Shown here one piece after another: positions 12,001 through 21,332 of a DNA stretch of 64,000 bases. The stretch spans positions 62,001 through 126,000 of the forward strand of contig JAYKNF010000044.1 of the NCBI GenBank assembly GCA_036172665.1. The letters run 5' to 3'. Source of the DNA: Prosopocoilus inquinatus (Eukaryota; Arthropoda; Insecta; Coleoptera; Lucanidae). The notes under the pieces were generated by a model. The model did not search any database and was not told the origin of the DNA. It saw nothing but the letters and a program-made list of their open reading frames with translations. Made by a program: the position numbers and the translations under genes. Position 1 is the stretch's first letter; each line of letters opens with the position of its first letter.

Positions 12001-14339
12001 ATGGACTCCAGTAACTCTGATGTGAGATACAAAGTTTTTATACGCAGCAGAAGCTGGAAATAGTTTAGAACGAAACAACACGTATTAGCGTTGTTCCTGT
12101 GATGTATCTAATCGATCCTTACTTAGCTACTATGTTATTTGACGTTTCGATGGACTCCAGTAACTCTAATGTGAGATACGAAATTTTCGGACGCAGCAGC
12201 AGCTGGAAATAGTTTTAAACGAGACAACACATATTAGCGTTGTTCCTGTGCTGTATCTAATCGATCCTTACTCATCTATCATGTTATTTGACGTTTCGAT
12301 GGACTCCAGTAACCCTGACGTGAGATACGAAGTTCTCGGACGCAGCAGAAGCTGGAAATAGTTTTAAACGAAACAACACGCATTAGCGTTGTTCCTGTGA
12401 TGTATCTAATCGATCCTTACTCATCTATCATGTTATTTGGCGTTTCGATGGACTCCAGTAACTTAGATGTGAGATACGAAGTTCTCGGACGCAGCTGAAG
12501 CTAGAAATAGTTTTAAACGAAACAACACGCATTAGCGTTGTTCCTGTGTAGTATCTAATCGATGCTTACTCATCTATCATGTTATTTGACGTTTCGATGG
12601 ACTCCAGTAACTCTGATGTGAGATACAAAGTTTTTGGACGCAGCAGAAGCTGGAAATAGTTTTAAACGAAACAATACGTATTAGCGTTGTTCCTGTGATG
12701 TATCTAATCGATCCTTACTCATCTATCATGTTATTTGACGTTTCGATGGACTCCAGTAACTCTAATGTGAGAAACGAAATTTTCGGACGCAGCAGAAGCT
12801 GGAAATAGTTTTAAACGAAACAACACGCATTAGCGTTGTTCCTGTGATGTATCTAATCGATCCTGACTTATCTATCATGTTATTTGACGTTTGGATGGAC
12901 TCCAGTAACCCTGACGTGAGATACGAAGTTCTAGGACGCAGCAGAAGCTGGAAATAGTTTTAAACGAAACAACACGCATTAGCGTTGTTCCTGTGATGTA
13001 TCTAATCGATCCTTACTCATCTATCATGTTATTTGGCGTTTCGATGGACTCCAGTAACTTAGATTTGAGATACGAAGTTCTCGGACGCAGCTGAAGCTAG
13101 AAATAGTTTTGAACGAAACAACACGCATTAGCGTTGTTCCTGTAATGTATCTAACCGATCCTTACTCATCTATCATGTTATTTGACGTTCGGACGGACTC
13201 CAGTAACTCTGATGAGAGATACAAAGTTCTCGGACGCAGTAGAAACTGGAAATAGTTTTGAACGAAGCAACACGTATTAGCGTTGTTCCTGTGATGTATC
13301 TAATCGATCCTTACTTATCTACTATGTTATTTGACGTTTCGATGGACTCCAGTAACTCTAAATTGAGATACGAAATTCTCGGACGCAGCAGCAGCTGGAA
13401 ATAGTTTCAAACGAAACAACACATATTAGCGTTGTTCCTGTGATGTATCTAACCGATCCTTACTCATCTATCATGTTATTTGACGTTCGGACGGACTCCA
13501 GTAACTCTGATGAGAGATACAAAGTTCTCGGACGCAGTAGAAACTGGAAATAGTTTTGAACGAAGCAACACGTATTAGCGTTGTTCCTGTGATGTATCTA
13601 ATCGATCCTTACTCATATATCATGTTATTTGGCGTTTCGATGGACTCCAGTAGCTCTGATGTGAGATACGACGTTTTCGGACGCAGCAGAAGCTGGAAAT
13701 AGTTTTAAACGAAACAATACGCATTAGCGTTGTTCCTGTGATGTATCTAATCGATCCTTACTCATCTATCATGTTATTTGACGTTTGGATGGACTCCAGT
13801 AACTCTGATGAGAGATACAAAGATTTCGGACGCAGCAGAAGCTGGAAATAGTTTTGAACGAAACAACACCTATTAGCGTTGTTCCTGTGATGTATCTAAA
13901 CGATCCTTACTTATCTAACATGTTATTTGACGTTTGGATGGACACCAGTGAGTCTGATGTGAGATACAAAGTTTTGGGACGCAGCAGGAGCTGGAAATAG
14001 TTTTAAACGAAACAACACGTATTAGCGTTGTTCCTGTGCTGTATCTAATCGATCCTTACTTATCTATCATGTTATTTGACGTTTGGATGGACTCCAGTAA
14101 CCCTGACGTGAGATACGAAGTTCTCGGACGCACCAGAAGCTGGAAATAGTTTTAAACGAAACAACACGCATTAGCGTTGTTCCTGTGATGTATCTAATCG
14201 ATCCTTACTTATCTATCATGTTATTTGACATTTGGATGGACTCCAGTAAGTCTGATGTGAGATACAAAGTTTCTGGACGCAGCAGGAGCTGGAAATAGTT
14301 TTAAACGAAACAACACATATTAGCGTTGTTCCTGTGATA

Positions 14340-14948
14340 TATCTAATCGATCCTTACTCATCTATCATGTTATTTGGCGTTTCGATGACTCCAGTAGCTC
14401 TGATTTGAGATACGACGTTTTCGGACGCAGCAGAAGCTGGAAATAGTTTTAAACGAAACAACACGCATTCCTGTGATGTATCTAATCGATCCTTACTCAT
14501 CTATCATGTTATGTGACGTTTCGATGGACTCCAGTAACTCTAATGTGAGATACGAAATTTTCGGACGCAGCAGCAGCTGGAAATAGTTTGAAACGAAACA
14601 ACACATATTAGCGTTGTTCCTGTGATGTATCTAATCGATCCTTACTCATCTATCATGTTATTTGACGTTTGGACGGACTCCAGTAACTCTGATGAGAGAT
14701 ACAAAGTTCTCGGACGTAGTAGAAGCTGGAAATAGTTTTGAACGAAACAACACGTATTAGCGTTGTTCCTGTTATGTATCTAATCGATCCTTACTTAGCT
14801 ACTATGTTATTTGACGTTTTAACCCTGACGTGAGATACGAAGTTCTCGGACGCACCAGAAGCTGGAAATAGTTTTAAACGAAACAACACGCATTAGCGTT
14901 GTTCCTGTGATGTATCTAATCGATCCTTACTCATCTATCATGTTATTT
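14340..14948 (+). repeat. Indel cluster in the satellite: 1-bp, 9-bp and 13-bp deletions
   Basis: Three deletions in about 430 bp break the otherwise rigid register. One base is lost at about 14387 (CGATGACTCC for CGATGGACTCC). Nine bases, AGCGTTGTT, are lost at about 14469. Thirteen bases are lost at about 14819, where GACGTTT runs straight into TAACCCTG. TGACG phases confirm it: 71 modulo 149 at 13928, 61 at 14514 and 14812, and 48 at 14948. The last joint also switches monomer type, suggesting an exchange breakpoint. Confidence 0.88.
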
Positions 14949-16095
14949 GGCGTTACGATGGACTCCAGTAACTTAGATGTGAGATACGAAGTTCTCGGAC
15001 GCAGCTGAAGCTAGAAATAGTTTTAAACGAAACAGCACGCATTAGCGTTGTTCCTGTGATGTATCTAATCGATCCTTACTTATCTATCATGTTATTTGAC
15101 GTTTGGATGGACTCCAGTAACCCTGACGTGAGATACGAAGTTCTCGGACGCAGCAGAAGCTGGAAATAGTTTTAAACGAAGCAACAGGCATTAGCGTTGT
15201 TCCTGTGATGTATCTAATCGATCCTTACTCATCTATCATGTTATTTGACGTTTCGATGGACTCCAGTAACTCTGTTGTGAGATACGACGTTTCCGGACGC
15301 AGCAGAAGCTGGAAATAGTTTTAAACGAAACAACACGTATTAGCGTTGTTCCTGTGATGTATCTAATCGATCCTTACTCATCTATCATGTTATTTGACGT
15401 TTGGATGGACTCCAGTAACTAGGATGAGAGATACAAAGATTTCGGACGCAGCAGAAGCTGGAAATAGTTTTGAACGAAACAACACCTATTAGCGTTGTTC
15501 CTGTGATGTATCTAAACGGTCCTTACTTATCTAACATGTTATTTAACGTTTGGATGTACTCCAGTAAGTCTGATGTGAGATACAAAGTTTTTGGACGCAG
15601 CAGGAGCTGGAAATAGTTTTAAACGAAACAACACGTATTAGCGTTGTTCCTGTGCCGTATCTAATCGATCCTTACTTATCTATCATGTTATTTGACGTTT
15701 GGATGGACTCCAATAACTCTGATGTGAGATACGACGTTTTCGGACGCAGCAGAAGCTGGAAATAGTTTTAAACGAAACAACACGTATTATCGTTGTTCCT
15801 GTGATGTATCTAATCGATCCTTACTCATGTATCATGTTATTTGACGTTTGGGTGGACTCCAGTAACTCTGATGAGAGATACAAAGATTTCGGAGGCAGCA
15901 GAAGCTGGAAATAGTTTTGAACGATACACCACCTATTAGCGTTGTTCCTGTGATGTATCTAAACGATCCTTACTTATCTAACATGTTATTTGACGTTTGG
16001 ATGGACACCAGTGAGTCTGATGTGAGATACAAAGTTTTGGGACGCAGCAGGAGCTGGAAATAGTTTTAAACGAAACAACACGTATTAGCGTTGTT
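14820..16095 (+). repeat. HOR block, first copy of a 22-monomer-offset pair
   Basis: About eight and a half monomers here recur at 18089-19364. The offset is 3,269 bp, which is 22 x 149 less the 9-bp deletion that lies between them. Matched markers are TAACCCTG at 14820 and 18089 and AGGATG at 15421 and 18690. The copies diverge at 16095, where GTTCCTGTGCTG is replaced by GTTTCTGTGATG. Confidence 0.82.
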
Positions 16096-16437
16096 CCTGT
16101 GCTGTATCTAATCGATCCTTACTTATCTATCATGTTATTTGACGTTTGGATGGACTCCAGTAACCCTGACGTGAGATACGAAGTTCTCGGACGCACCAGA
16201 AGCTGGAAATAGTTTTAAACGAAACAACACGCATTAGCGTTGTTCCTGTGATGTATCTAATCGATCCTTACTTATCTATCATGTTATTTGACATTTGGAT
16301 GGACTCCAGTAAGTCTGATGTGAGATACAAAGTTTTTGGACGCAGCAGGAGCTGGAAATAGTTTTAAACGAAACAACACATATTAGCGTTGTTCCTGTGA
16401 TATATCTAATCGATCCTTACTCATCTATCATGTTATT

Positions 16438-16578
16438 TGGCGTTTCGATGGACTCCAGTAGCTCTGATTTGAGATACGACGTTTTCGGACGCAGCAGAAG
16501 CTGGAAATAGTTTTAAAAGAAACAACACGCATTCCTGTGATGTATCTAATCGATCCTTACTCATCTATCATGTTATGT
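16438..16578 (+). repeat. Second satellite monomer with the 9-bp AGCGTTGTT deletion
   Basis: At about 16530 CACGCATTCCTG lacks the same nine bases as the monomer at 14469. The following landmark carries the same unusual TATGTGACG in both places. The surrounding monomers, including a TGACATTTGG type at 14226 and 16299, also match, so this is one deletion copied by duplication and not two events. TGACG phase drops from 48 to 39 modulo 149 here. Confidence 0.88.
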
Positions 16579-17044
16579 GACGTTTCGATGGACTCCAGTA
16601 ACTCTAATGTGAGATACGAAATTTTCGGACGCAGCAGCAGCTGGAAATAGTTTGAAACGAAACAACACATATTAGCGTTGTTCCTGTGATGTATCTAATC
16701 GATCCTTACTCATCTATCATGTTATTTGACGTTTGGACGGACTCCAGTAACTCTGATGAGACATACAAAGTTCTCGGACGTAGTAGAAGCTGGAAATAGT
16801 TTTGAACGAAACAACACGTATTAGCGTTGTTCCTGTTATGTATCTAATCGATCCTTACTTAGCTACTATGTTATTTGACGTTTCGATGGACTCCAGTAAC
16901 TCTAATGTGAGATACGAAATTTTCGGACGCAGCAGCAGCTGGAAATAGTTTTAAACGAAACATCACATATTAGCGTTGTTCCTGTGATGTATCTAATCGA
17001 TCCTTACTCATCTATCATGTTATTTGACGTTTGGACGGACTCCA

Positions 17045-17850
17045 GTAACTCTGATGAGAGATACAAAGTTCTCGGACGTAGTAGAAGCTGGAAATAGTTT
17101 TAAACGAAACATCACATATTAGCGTTGTTCCTGTGATGTATCTAAGCGATCCTTACTTATCTATCATGTTATTTGACGTTTGGATGGACTCCAGTAACTC
17201 TGATGTGAGATACGACGTTTTCGGACGCAGCAGAAGCTGGAAATAGTTTTAAACGAAACAACACGTATTATCGTTGTTCCTGTGATGTATCTAATCGATC
17301 CTTACTCATGTATCATGTTATTTGACGTTTGGGTGGACTCCAGTAACTCTGATGTGAGATACGACGTTTTCGGACGCAGCAGAAGCTGGAAATAGTTTTA
17401 AACGAAACATCACATATTAGCGTTGTTCCTGTGATGTATCTAATCGATCCTTACTCATCTATCATGTTATTTGACGTTTGGACGGACTCCAGTAACTCTG
17501 ATGAGAGATACAAAGTTCTCGGACGTAGTAGAAGCTGGAAATAGTTTTAAACGAAACATCACATATTAGCGTTGTTCCTGTGATGTATCTAAGCGATCCT
17601 TACTTATCTATCATGTTATTTGACGTTTGGATGGACTCCAGTAACTCTGATGTGAGATACGACGTTTTCGGACGCAGCAGAAGCTGGAAATAGTTTTAAA
17701 CGAAACAACACGTATTATCGTTGTTCCTGTGATGTATCTAATCGATCCTTACTCATGTATCATGTTATTTGACGTTTGGGTGGACTCCAGTAACTCTGAT
17801 GTGAGATACGACGTTTTCGGACGCAGCAGAAGCTGGAAATAGTTTTAAAC
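17045..17850 (+). repeat. Tandem trimer (447-bp unit)
   Basis: Three consecutive monomers repeat at 447 bp (3 x 149). GTAACTCTGATGAGAG with ACGTAGTAG occurs at 17045 and 17492. It is followed each time by an AAACATCAC monomer with TACGACG and then a TTGGGTGG monomer with TATTATCG. This is the shortest clear higher-order unit in the window and looks like a local, recent exchange product. Confidence 0.8.
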
Positions 17851-18088
17851 GAAACAACACGTATTAGCGTTGTTCCTGTGATGTATCTAATCGATCCTTA
17901 CTCATCTATCATGTTATTTGACGTTTGGATGGACTCCAGTAACTCTGATGTGAGATACAAAGTTTTTGGACGCAGCAGAAGCTGGAAATAGTTTTGAACG
18001 AAACAACACGTATTAGCGTTGTTCCTGTGATGTATCTAATCGATCCTTACTTATCTATCATGTTATTTGACGTTTGGATGGACTCCAG

Positions 18089-19364
18089 TAACCCTGACGT
18101 GAGATACGAAGTTCTCGGACGCACCAGAAGCTGGAAATAGTTTTAAACGAAACAACACGCATTAGCGTTGTTCCTGTGATGTATCTAATCGATCCTTACT
18201 CATCTATCATGTTATTTGGCGTTACGATGGACTCCAGTAACTTAGATGTGAGATACGAAGTTCTCGGACGCAGCTGAAGCTAGAAATAGTTTTAAACGAA
18301 ACAACACGCATTAGCGTTGTTCCTGTGATGTATCTAATCGATCCTTACTTATCTATCATGTTATTTGACGTTTGGATGGACTCCAGTAACCCTGACGTGA
18401 GATACGAAGTTCTCGGACGCAGCAGAAGCTGGAAATAGTTTTAAACGAAGCAACAGGCATTAGCGTTGTTCCTGTGATGTATCTAATCGATCCTTACTCA
18501 TCTATCATGTTATTTGACGTTTCGATGGACTCCAGTAACTCTGTTGTGAGATACGACGTTTCCGGACGCAGCAGAAGCTGGAAATAGTTTTAAACGAAAC
18601 AACACGTATTAGCGTTGTTCCTGTGATGTATCTAATCGATCCTTACTCATCTATCATGTTATTTGACGTTTGGATGGACTCCAGTAACTAGGATGAGAGA
18701 TACAAAGATTTCGGACGCAGCAGAAGCTGGAAATAGTTTTGAACGAAACAACACCTATTAGCGTTGTTCCTGTGATGTATCTAAACGGTCCTTACTTATC
18801 TAACATGTTATTTAACGTTTGGATGTACTCCAGTAAGTCTGATGTGAGATACAAAGTTTTTGGACGCAGCAGGAGCTGGAAATAGTTTTAAACGAAACAA
18901 CACGTATTAGCGTTGTTCCTGTGCCGTATCTAATCGATCCTTACTTATCTATCATGTTATTTGACGTTTGGATGGACTCCAGTAACTCTGATGTGAGATA
19001 CGACGTTTTCGGACGCAGCAGAAGCTGGAAATAGTTTTAAACGAAACAACACGTATTATCGTTGTTCCTGTGATGTATCTAATCGATCCTTACTCATGTA
19101 TCATGTTATTTGACGTTTGGGTGGACTCCAGTAACTCTGATGAGAGATACAAAGATTTCGGACGCAGCAGAAGCTGGAAATAGTTTTGAACGATACACCA
19201 CCTATTAGCGTTGTTCCTGTGATGTATCTAAACGATCCTTACTTATCTAACATGTTATTTGACGTTTGGATGGACACCAGTGAGTCTGATGTGAGATACA
19301 AAGTTTTGGGACGCAGCAGGAGCTGGAAATAGTTTTAAACGAAACAACACGTATTAGCGTTGTT
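18089..19364 (+). repeat. HOR block, second copy of the 22-monomer-offset pair
   Basis: This matches 14820-16095 at an offset of 3,269 bp. A single difference is visible at 15893, where GGAGGCAGC stands for the usual GGACGCAGC. The last part lies in the 36-mer duplication that begins at 18590. Confidence 0.8.
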
Positions 19365-19792
19365 TCTGTGATGTATCTAATCGATCCTTACTCATCTATC
19401 ATGTTATTTGACGTTTGGATGGACTCCAGTAACCCTGACGTGAGATACGAAGTTCTCGGACGCAGCAGAAGCTGGAAATAGTTTTAAACGAAACAACACG
19501 TATTAGCGTTGTTTCTGTGATGTATCTAATCGATCCTTACTCATCTATCATGTTATTTGACGTTTGGATGGACTCCAGTAACTCTGATGTGAGATACAAA
19601 GTTTTTGGACGCAGCAGAAGCTGGAAATAGTTTAGAACGAAACAACACGTATTAGCGTTGTTCCTGTGATGTATCTAATCGATCCTTACTTAGCTACTAT
19701 GTTATTTGACGTTTCGATGGACTCCAGTAACTCTAATGTGAGATACGAAATTTTCGGACGCAGCAGCAGCTGGAAATAGTTTTAAACGAGAC

Positions 19793-19804
19793 AACACATA
19801 TTAG
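19793..19804 (+). repeat. Left target-site duplication of the retroelement
   Basis: AACACATATTAG occurs here and at 21321-21332, directly flanking the inserted DNA. It is ordinary satellite sequence. The equivalent position in the next 36-mer copy (26685-26696) has it once, with no insertion. A 12-bp duplication suits staggered cleavage by a PLE-type endonuclease. Confidence 0.92.
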
Positions 19805-19845
19805 TAATCACAAAGCAACACAAAACCTGTGGCTGTAATCCAAAT
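19805..19845 (-). other. Asymmetric 41-bp end extension of the retroelement
   Basis: These 41 bases lie between the left target duplication and the start of the inverted arm, and have no counterpart at the right end. Read on the minus strand they continue the 3' end of the inverted copy beyond ...CTCACTATTT, passing CACAGGTTTTG and ending TGTGATTA. An extension of about this size at one terminus is a described feature of Penelope elements. It may mark the true 3' end of the template, the right copy stopping short of it. Confidence 0.7.
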
Positions 19846-20044
19846 AAATAGTGAGAAAACCCCTCGACCACATTAATTCACTGAAAGCGAATACGTATTT
19901 CGGTAACGAAGTTACCATCTTCAGCGCTAAACTGATATTAAACTTTAAAACAACAAATAAACTAAACTAGACTAGCCGCACTCCCCCCCTCATTTTCTTT
20001 GTACCGTATTATGCATGCAAAGCAAACCGGGATTCTTCGAAAAT
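19846..20044 (-). other. 3' terminal region of the inverted copy (pLTR-like)
   Basis: This is the mirror image of 21121-21320. It holds the 3' untranslated stretch with a seven-base C run on the plus strand, the hammerhead fold and the outer end AATAGTGAG. PLE terminal repeats (pLTRs) commonly have this composition. With no 5' end present, it cannot be shown here that the segment is repeated in direct orientation. Confidence 0.6.
19873..19941 (-). ncRNA. Hammerhead-ribozyme-like motif, inverted copy
   Basis: This is the exact reverse complement of 21224-21292 and folds identically when the minus strand is read. Core elements on that strand are CTGAAGA (19918-19924) and GAAA (19898-19901). 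Stem III is the palindrome ATACGTAT, and the predicted cleavage lies between 19890 and 19889. With the plus-strand copy, transcripts of either strand would carry one sense ribozyme and one antisense of it. Confidence 0.72.
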
Positions 20045-20497
20045 CTAAAGGTCGAAGAGGCAAGAAGCGGTCGGCCCGGACTTCTCAAAATTCATTAATC
20101 TATTCCTATTTTTGTGAATCTCCAAGCTTTCGAAAGAATCTAGGTTTGTTTTGTTATTAATTTGTTTGATTAAATCTATTTTATTTACCGAATGATTGTT
20201 TTCAAGCATGTGTAAGGCAACACTGGATTTATCAAAGCGTTTGTATTTTAAATGAGCCAAGTGTTCTTTGAATCTAATTTTTAAGGATCTTTTTGTTTGC
20301 CCTACATAAATTTGATCACAATTTTTACAACTAATTTTATATATACCTGATTTATCCTCCGAATCTACTTTATCTTTTGGATTTCCCAGCAACGATTTTA
20401 AGCTGTTATTGCTGGTGTAAACTATTCTTAAACCTAATTTTTTAAAAATTGTATTCAACCCTTTAGTATATTGAGGATAAAACGGCATTTTTACAAT
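20045..20497 (-). CDS. PLE GIY-YIG endonuclease fragment, inverted copy (5'-truncated)
   Basis: The open frame of 150 codons plus stop encodes the C-terminal end of a Penelope-type polyprotein. Its last 147 residues are identical to the forward copy. It contains the endonuclease motifs GIY and YVG, a CxxC pair just after GIY, HM and NNH histidines downstream, and a conserved-looking FESLEIH segment near the end. The 5' edge is the inversion breakpoint. Extending three bases to 20500 would give a TTG codon that belongs to the forward copy, so no natural start exists. The first internal ATG is at 20488. No reverse-transcriptase motif remains. Expression as a protein is unlikely, but the frame has no stop or frameshift, which fits a recent insertion. 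Confidence 0.85.
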   Translation of the reverse strand: MVKMPFYPQYTKGLNTIFKKLGLRIVYTSNNSLKSLLGNPKDKVDSEDKSGIYKISCKNCDQIYVGQTKRSLKIRFKEHLAHLKYKRFDKSSVALHMLENNHSVNKIDLIKQINNKTNLDSFESLEIHKNRNRLMNFEKSGPTASCLFDL

Positions 20498-20667
20498 CAA
20501 CTGTTAATTATAGTAAAGAACTTCAAGAAATTATTAAAATCGCCACGTACAATGGTTACCAACCCGATGTAATCTATAACATTATTAGAAAACAAAAACA
20601 AAAATTAGAGATTAATAAAATAACCACACTAAAATCTGACAAAATAGGTGAGGTAGATTATAAGAAA
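20498..20667 (+). other. Spacer of the inverted repeat (forward copy only)
   Basis: These 170 bases lie between the arms and belong only to the forward copy. They are translated in frame with the downstream endonuclease and encode the linker between reverse transcriptase and endonuclease, including TYNGYQPDVIYNIIRKQK. A transcript through the element could fold back with this stretch as the loop. Confidence 0.8.
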
Positions 20668-21120
20668 ATTGTAAAAATGCCGTTTTATCCTCAATATACT
20701 AAAGGGTTGAATACAATTTTTAAAAAATTAGGTTTAAGAATAGTTTACACCAGCAATAACAGCTTAAAATCGTTGCTGGGAAATCCAAAAGATAAAGTAG
20801 ATTCGGAGGATAAATCAGGTATATATAAAATTAGTTGTAAAAATTGTGATCAAATTTATGTAGGGCAAACAAAAAGATCCTTAAAAATTAGATTCAAAGA
20901 ACACTTGGCTCATTTAAAATACAAACGCTTTGATAAATCCAGTGTTGCCTTACACATGCTTGAAAACAATCATTCGGTAAATAAAATAGATTTAATCAAA
21001 CAAATTAATAACAAAACAAACCTAGATTCTTTCGAAAGCTTGGAGATTCACAAAAATAGGAATAGATTAATGAATTTTGAGAAGTCCGGGCCGACCGCTT
21101 CTTGCCTCTTCGACCTTTAG
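20500..21120 (+). CDS. PLE C-terminal polyprotein fragment: linker plus GIY-YIG endonuclease
   Basis: The frame is open for 206 codons from the inversion joint to a TAG at 21118, with no start of its own because the copy is 5'-truncated. ATG at 20677 is internal. Residues about 1-60 are a lysine-rich linker. A basic FYPQYTKGLNTIF segment follows at about 62-74. The GIY-YIG nuclease domain starts with SGIY at 106-109; CKNC (Cys113 and Cys116) and YVGQTKR at 120-126 follow, then RFKEH at about 131-135, histidines at about 152 and 158, and Glu candidates at 179 and 182 with an Asn/Arg-rich tail. In this family the domain nicks target DNA to prime reverse transcription. The CxxC and paired histidines resemble the metal-binding residues reported for PLE endonucleases. 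The usual ORF also has an upstream reverse transcriptase, absent here. Confidence 0.88.
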   Translation, partial: TVNYSKELQEIIKIATYNGYQPDVIYNIIRKQKQKLEINKITTLKSDKIGEVDYKKIVKMPFYPQYTKGLNTIFKKLGLRIVYTSNNSLKSLLGNPKDKVDSEDKSGIYKISCKNCDQIYVGQTKRSLKIRFKEHLAHLKYKRFDKSSVALHMLENNHSVNKIDLIKQINNKTNLDSFESLEIHKNRNRLMNFEKSGPTASCLFDL

Positions 21121-21319
21121 ATTTTCGAAGAATCCCGGTTTGCTTTGCATGCATAATACGGTACAAAGAAAATGAGGGGGGGAGTGCGGCTAGTCTAGTT
21201 TAGTTTATTTGTTGTTTTAAAGTTTAATATCAGTTTAGCGCTGAAGATGGTAACTTCGTTACCGAAATACGTATTCGCTTTCAGTGAATTAATGTGGTCG
21301 AGGGGTTTTCTCACTATTT
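20668..21319 (+). repeat. Right arm of the 652-bp inverted repeat
   Basis: This is the reverse complement of 19846-20497, with positions summing to 41165. It covers the end of the linker, the whole endonuclease domain and the 3' terminal region. One further base (21320/19845) also pairs, by chance or as part of the arm. Confidence 0.93.
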
Positions 21320-21320
21320 A
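21121..21320 (+). other. 3' terminal region of the forward copy (pLTR-like)
   Basis: This follows directly after the stop codon. It contains a seven-base G run at about 21176-21182, a T/A-rich stretch, the hammerhead fold (21224-21292), and the outer end CTCACTATTT next to the target duplication. No poly(A) tail or polyadenylation hexamer is evident, as expected for a PLE rather than a LINE or SINE. Confidence 0.6.
21224..21292 (+). ncRNA. Hammerhead ribozyme (type I, minimal PLE-like)
   Basis: The fold was read by hand. Distal stem I pairs TTAATATCA (21224-21232) with TGAATTAA (21285-21292), one A bulged. An internal loop, GTTTA against TTTCAG, follows, then proximal stem I, GCG (21238-21240) with CGC (21276-21278). 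The core is CTGAAGA (21241-21247), matching CUGANGA, then one extra T. Stem II is GGTAAC/GTTACC with a TTC loop (21249-21263), and GAAA (21264-21267) closes the core. Stem III is loopless, ATAC with GTAT, and predicted cleavage is after T21275. Very short palindromic stem III, which favours dimer activity, is described for PLE hammerheads (Cervera and de la Peña). Cleavage after U (AUU) and the extra core T may weaken it. Confidence 0.75.
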
Positions 21321-21332
21321 AACACATATTAG
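21321..21332 (+). repeat. Right target-site duplication of the retroelement
   Basis: AACACATATTAG is repeated from 19793-19804, and the interrupted monomer then resumes with CGTTGTTCCTG. Landmark distance across the insertion (19707 to 21384) is 1,677 bp, equal to 149 plus 1,528, which confirms a clean insertion with one duplicated 12-mer. Confidence 0.92.

Larger units (their letters stand above)
19846..20497 (-). repeat. Left arm of a 652-bp inverted repeat
   Basis: Every base x here pairs with 41165-x in 20668-21319. I checked this over the reading-frame end, the run of seven C's near 19983, the ribozyme region and the inner edge, and found no mismatch or gap. The match ends at 20497, where ...TTACAAT is followed by CAACTG, while the other arm continues differently. 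Identity of both arms fits one insertion event from one template. Confidence 0.93.
19805..21320 (+). mobile_element. Penelope-like retroelement, 5'-truncated, head-to-head inverted
   Basis: This 1,516-bp insertion is unrelated to the satellite and is flanked by 12-bp direct repeats. From left to right it has a 41-bp extension, an inverted partial copy (19846-20497), and a longer forward partial copy (20498-21320). Both copies encode the C-terminal GIY-YIG endonuclease of a Penelope-type polyprotein and end in a terminal region carrying a hammerhead-ribozyme-like fold. The reverse-transcriptase catalytic part is missing, so the insertion is not autonomous. PLEs are known for 5' truncation, inverted partial copies, variable target duplications and an extra segment of about 30-40 bp at one end; all of these are seen. 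Its A+T-rich code differs from the satellite. The clade within GIY-YIG PLEs is not assigned. Confidence 0.9.

Noticed and set aside
1..19804. CRISPR array
   Set aside because: Units are 149 bp with no alternation of short identical repeats and unique spacers, and no cas genes. This is a eukaryotic-type satellite.
20488..20500. Start codon at 20500 (minus) for the inverted endonuclease frame
   Set aside because: The codon is TTG and spans the joint into the forward copy, so it is a breakpoint accident and not the native start.
19805..21320. DNA transposon with long terminal inverted repeats
   Set aside because: The inverted arms carry a coding GIY-YIG domain and an inner breakpoint, no transposase is present, and the outermost 41 bp is at one end only. 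Structure and protein match a PLE.
19805..21320. Group I intron homing endonuclease or prokaryotic UvrC-type nuclease
   Set aside because: GIY-YIG occurs in these too, but the CxxC after GIY, the upstream lysine-rich linker, the ribozyme-bearing terminus and the inverted 5'-truncated structure fit PLE, and no intron core is visible.
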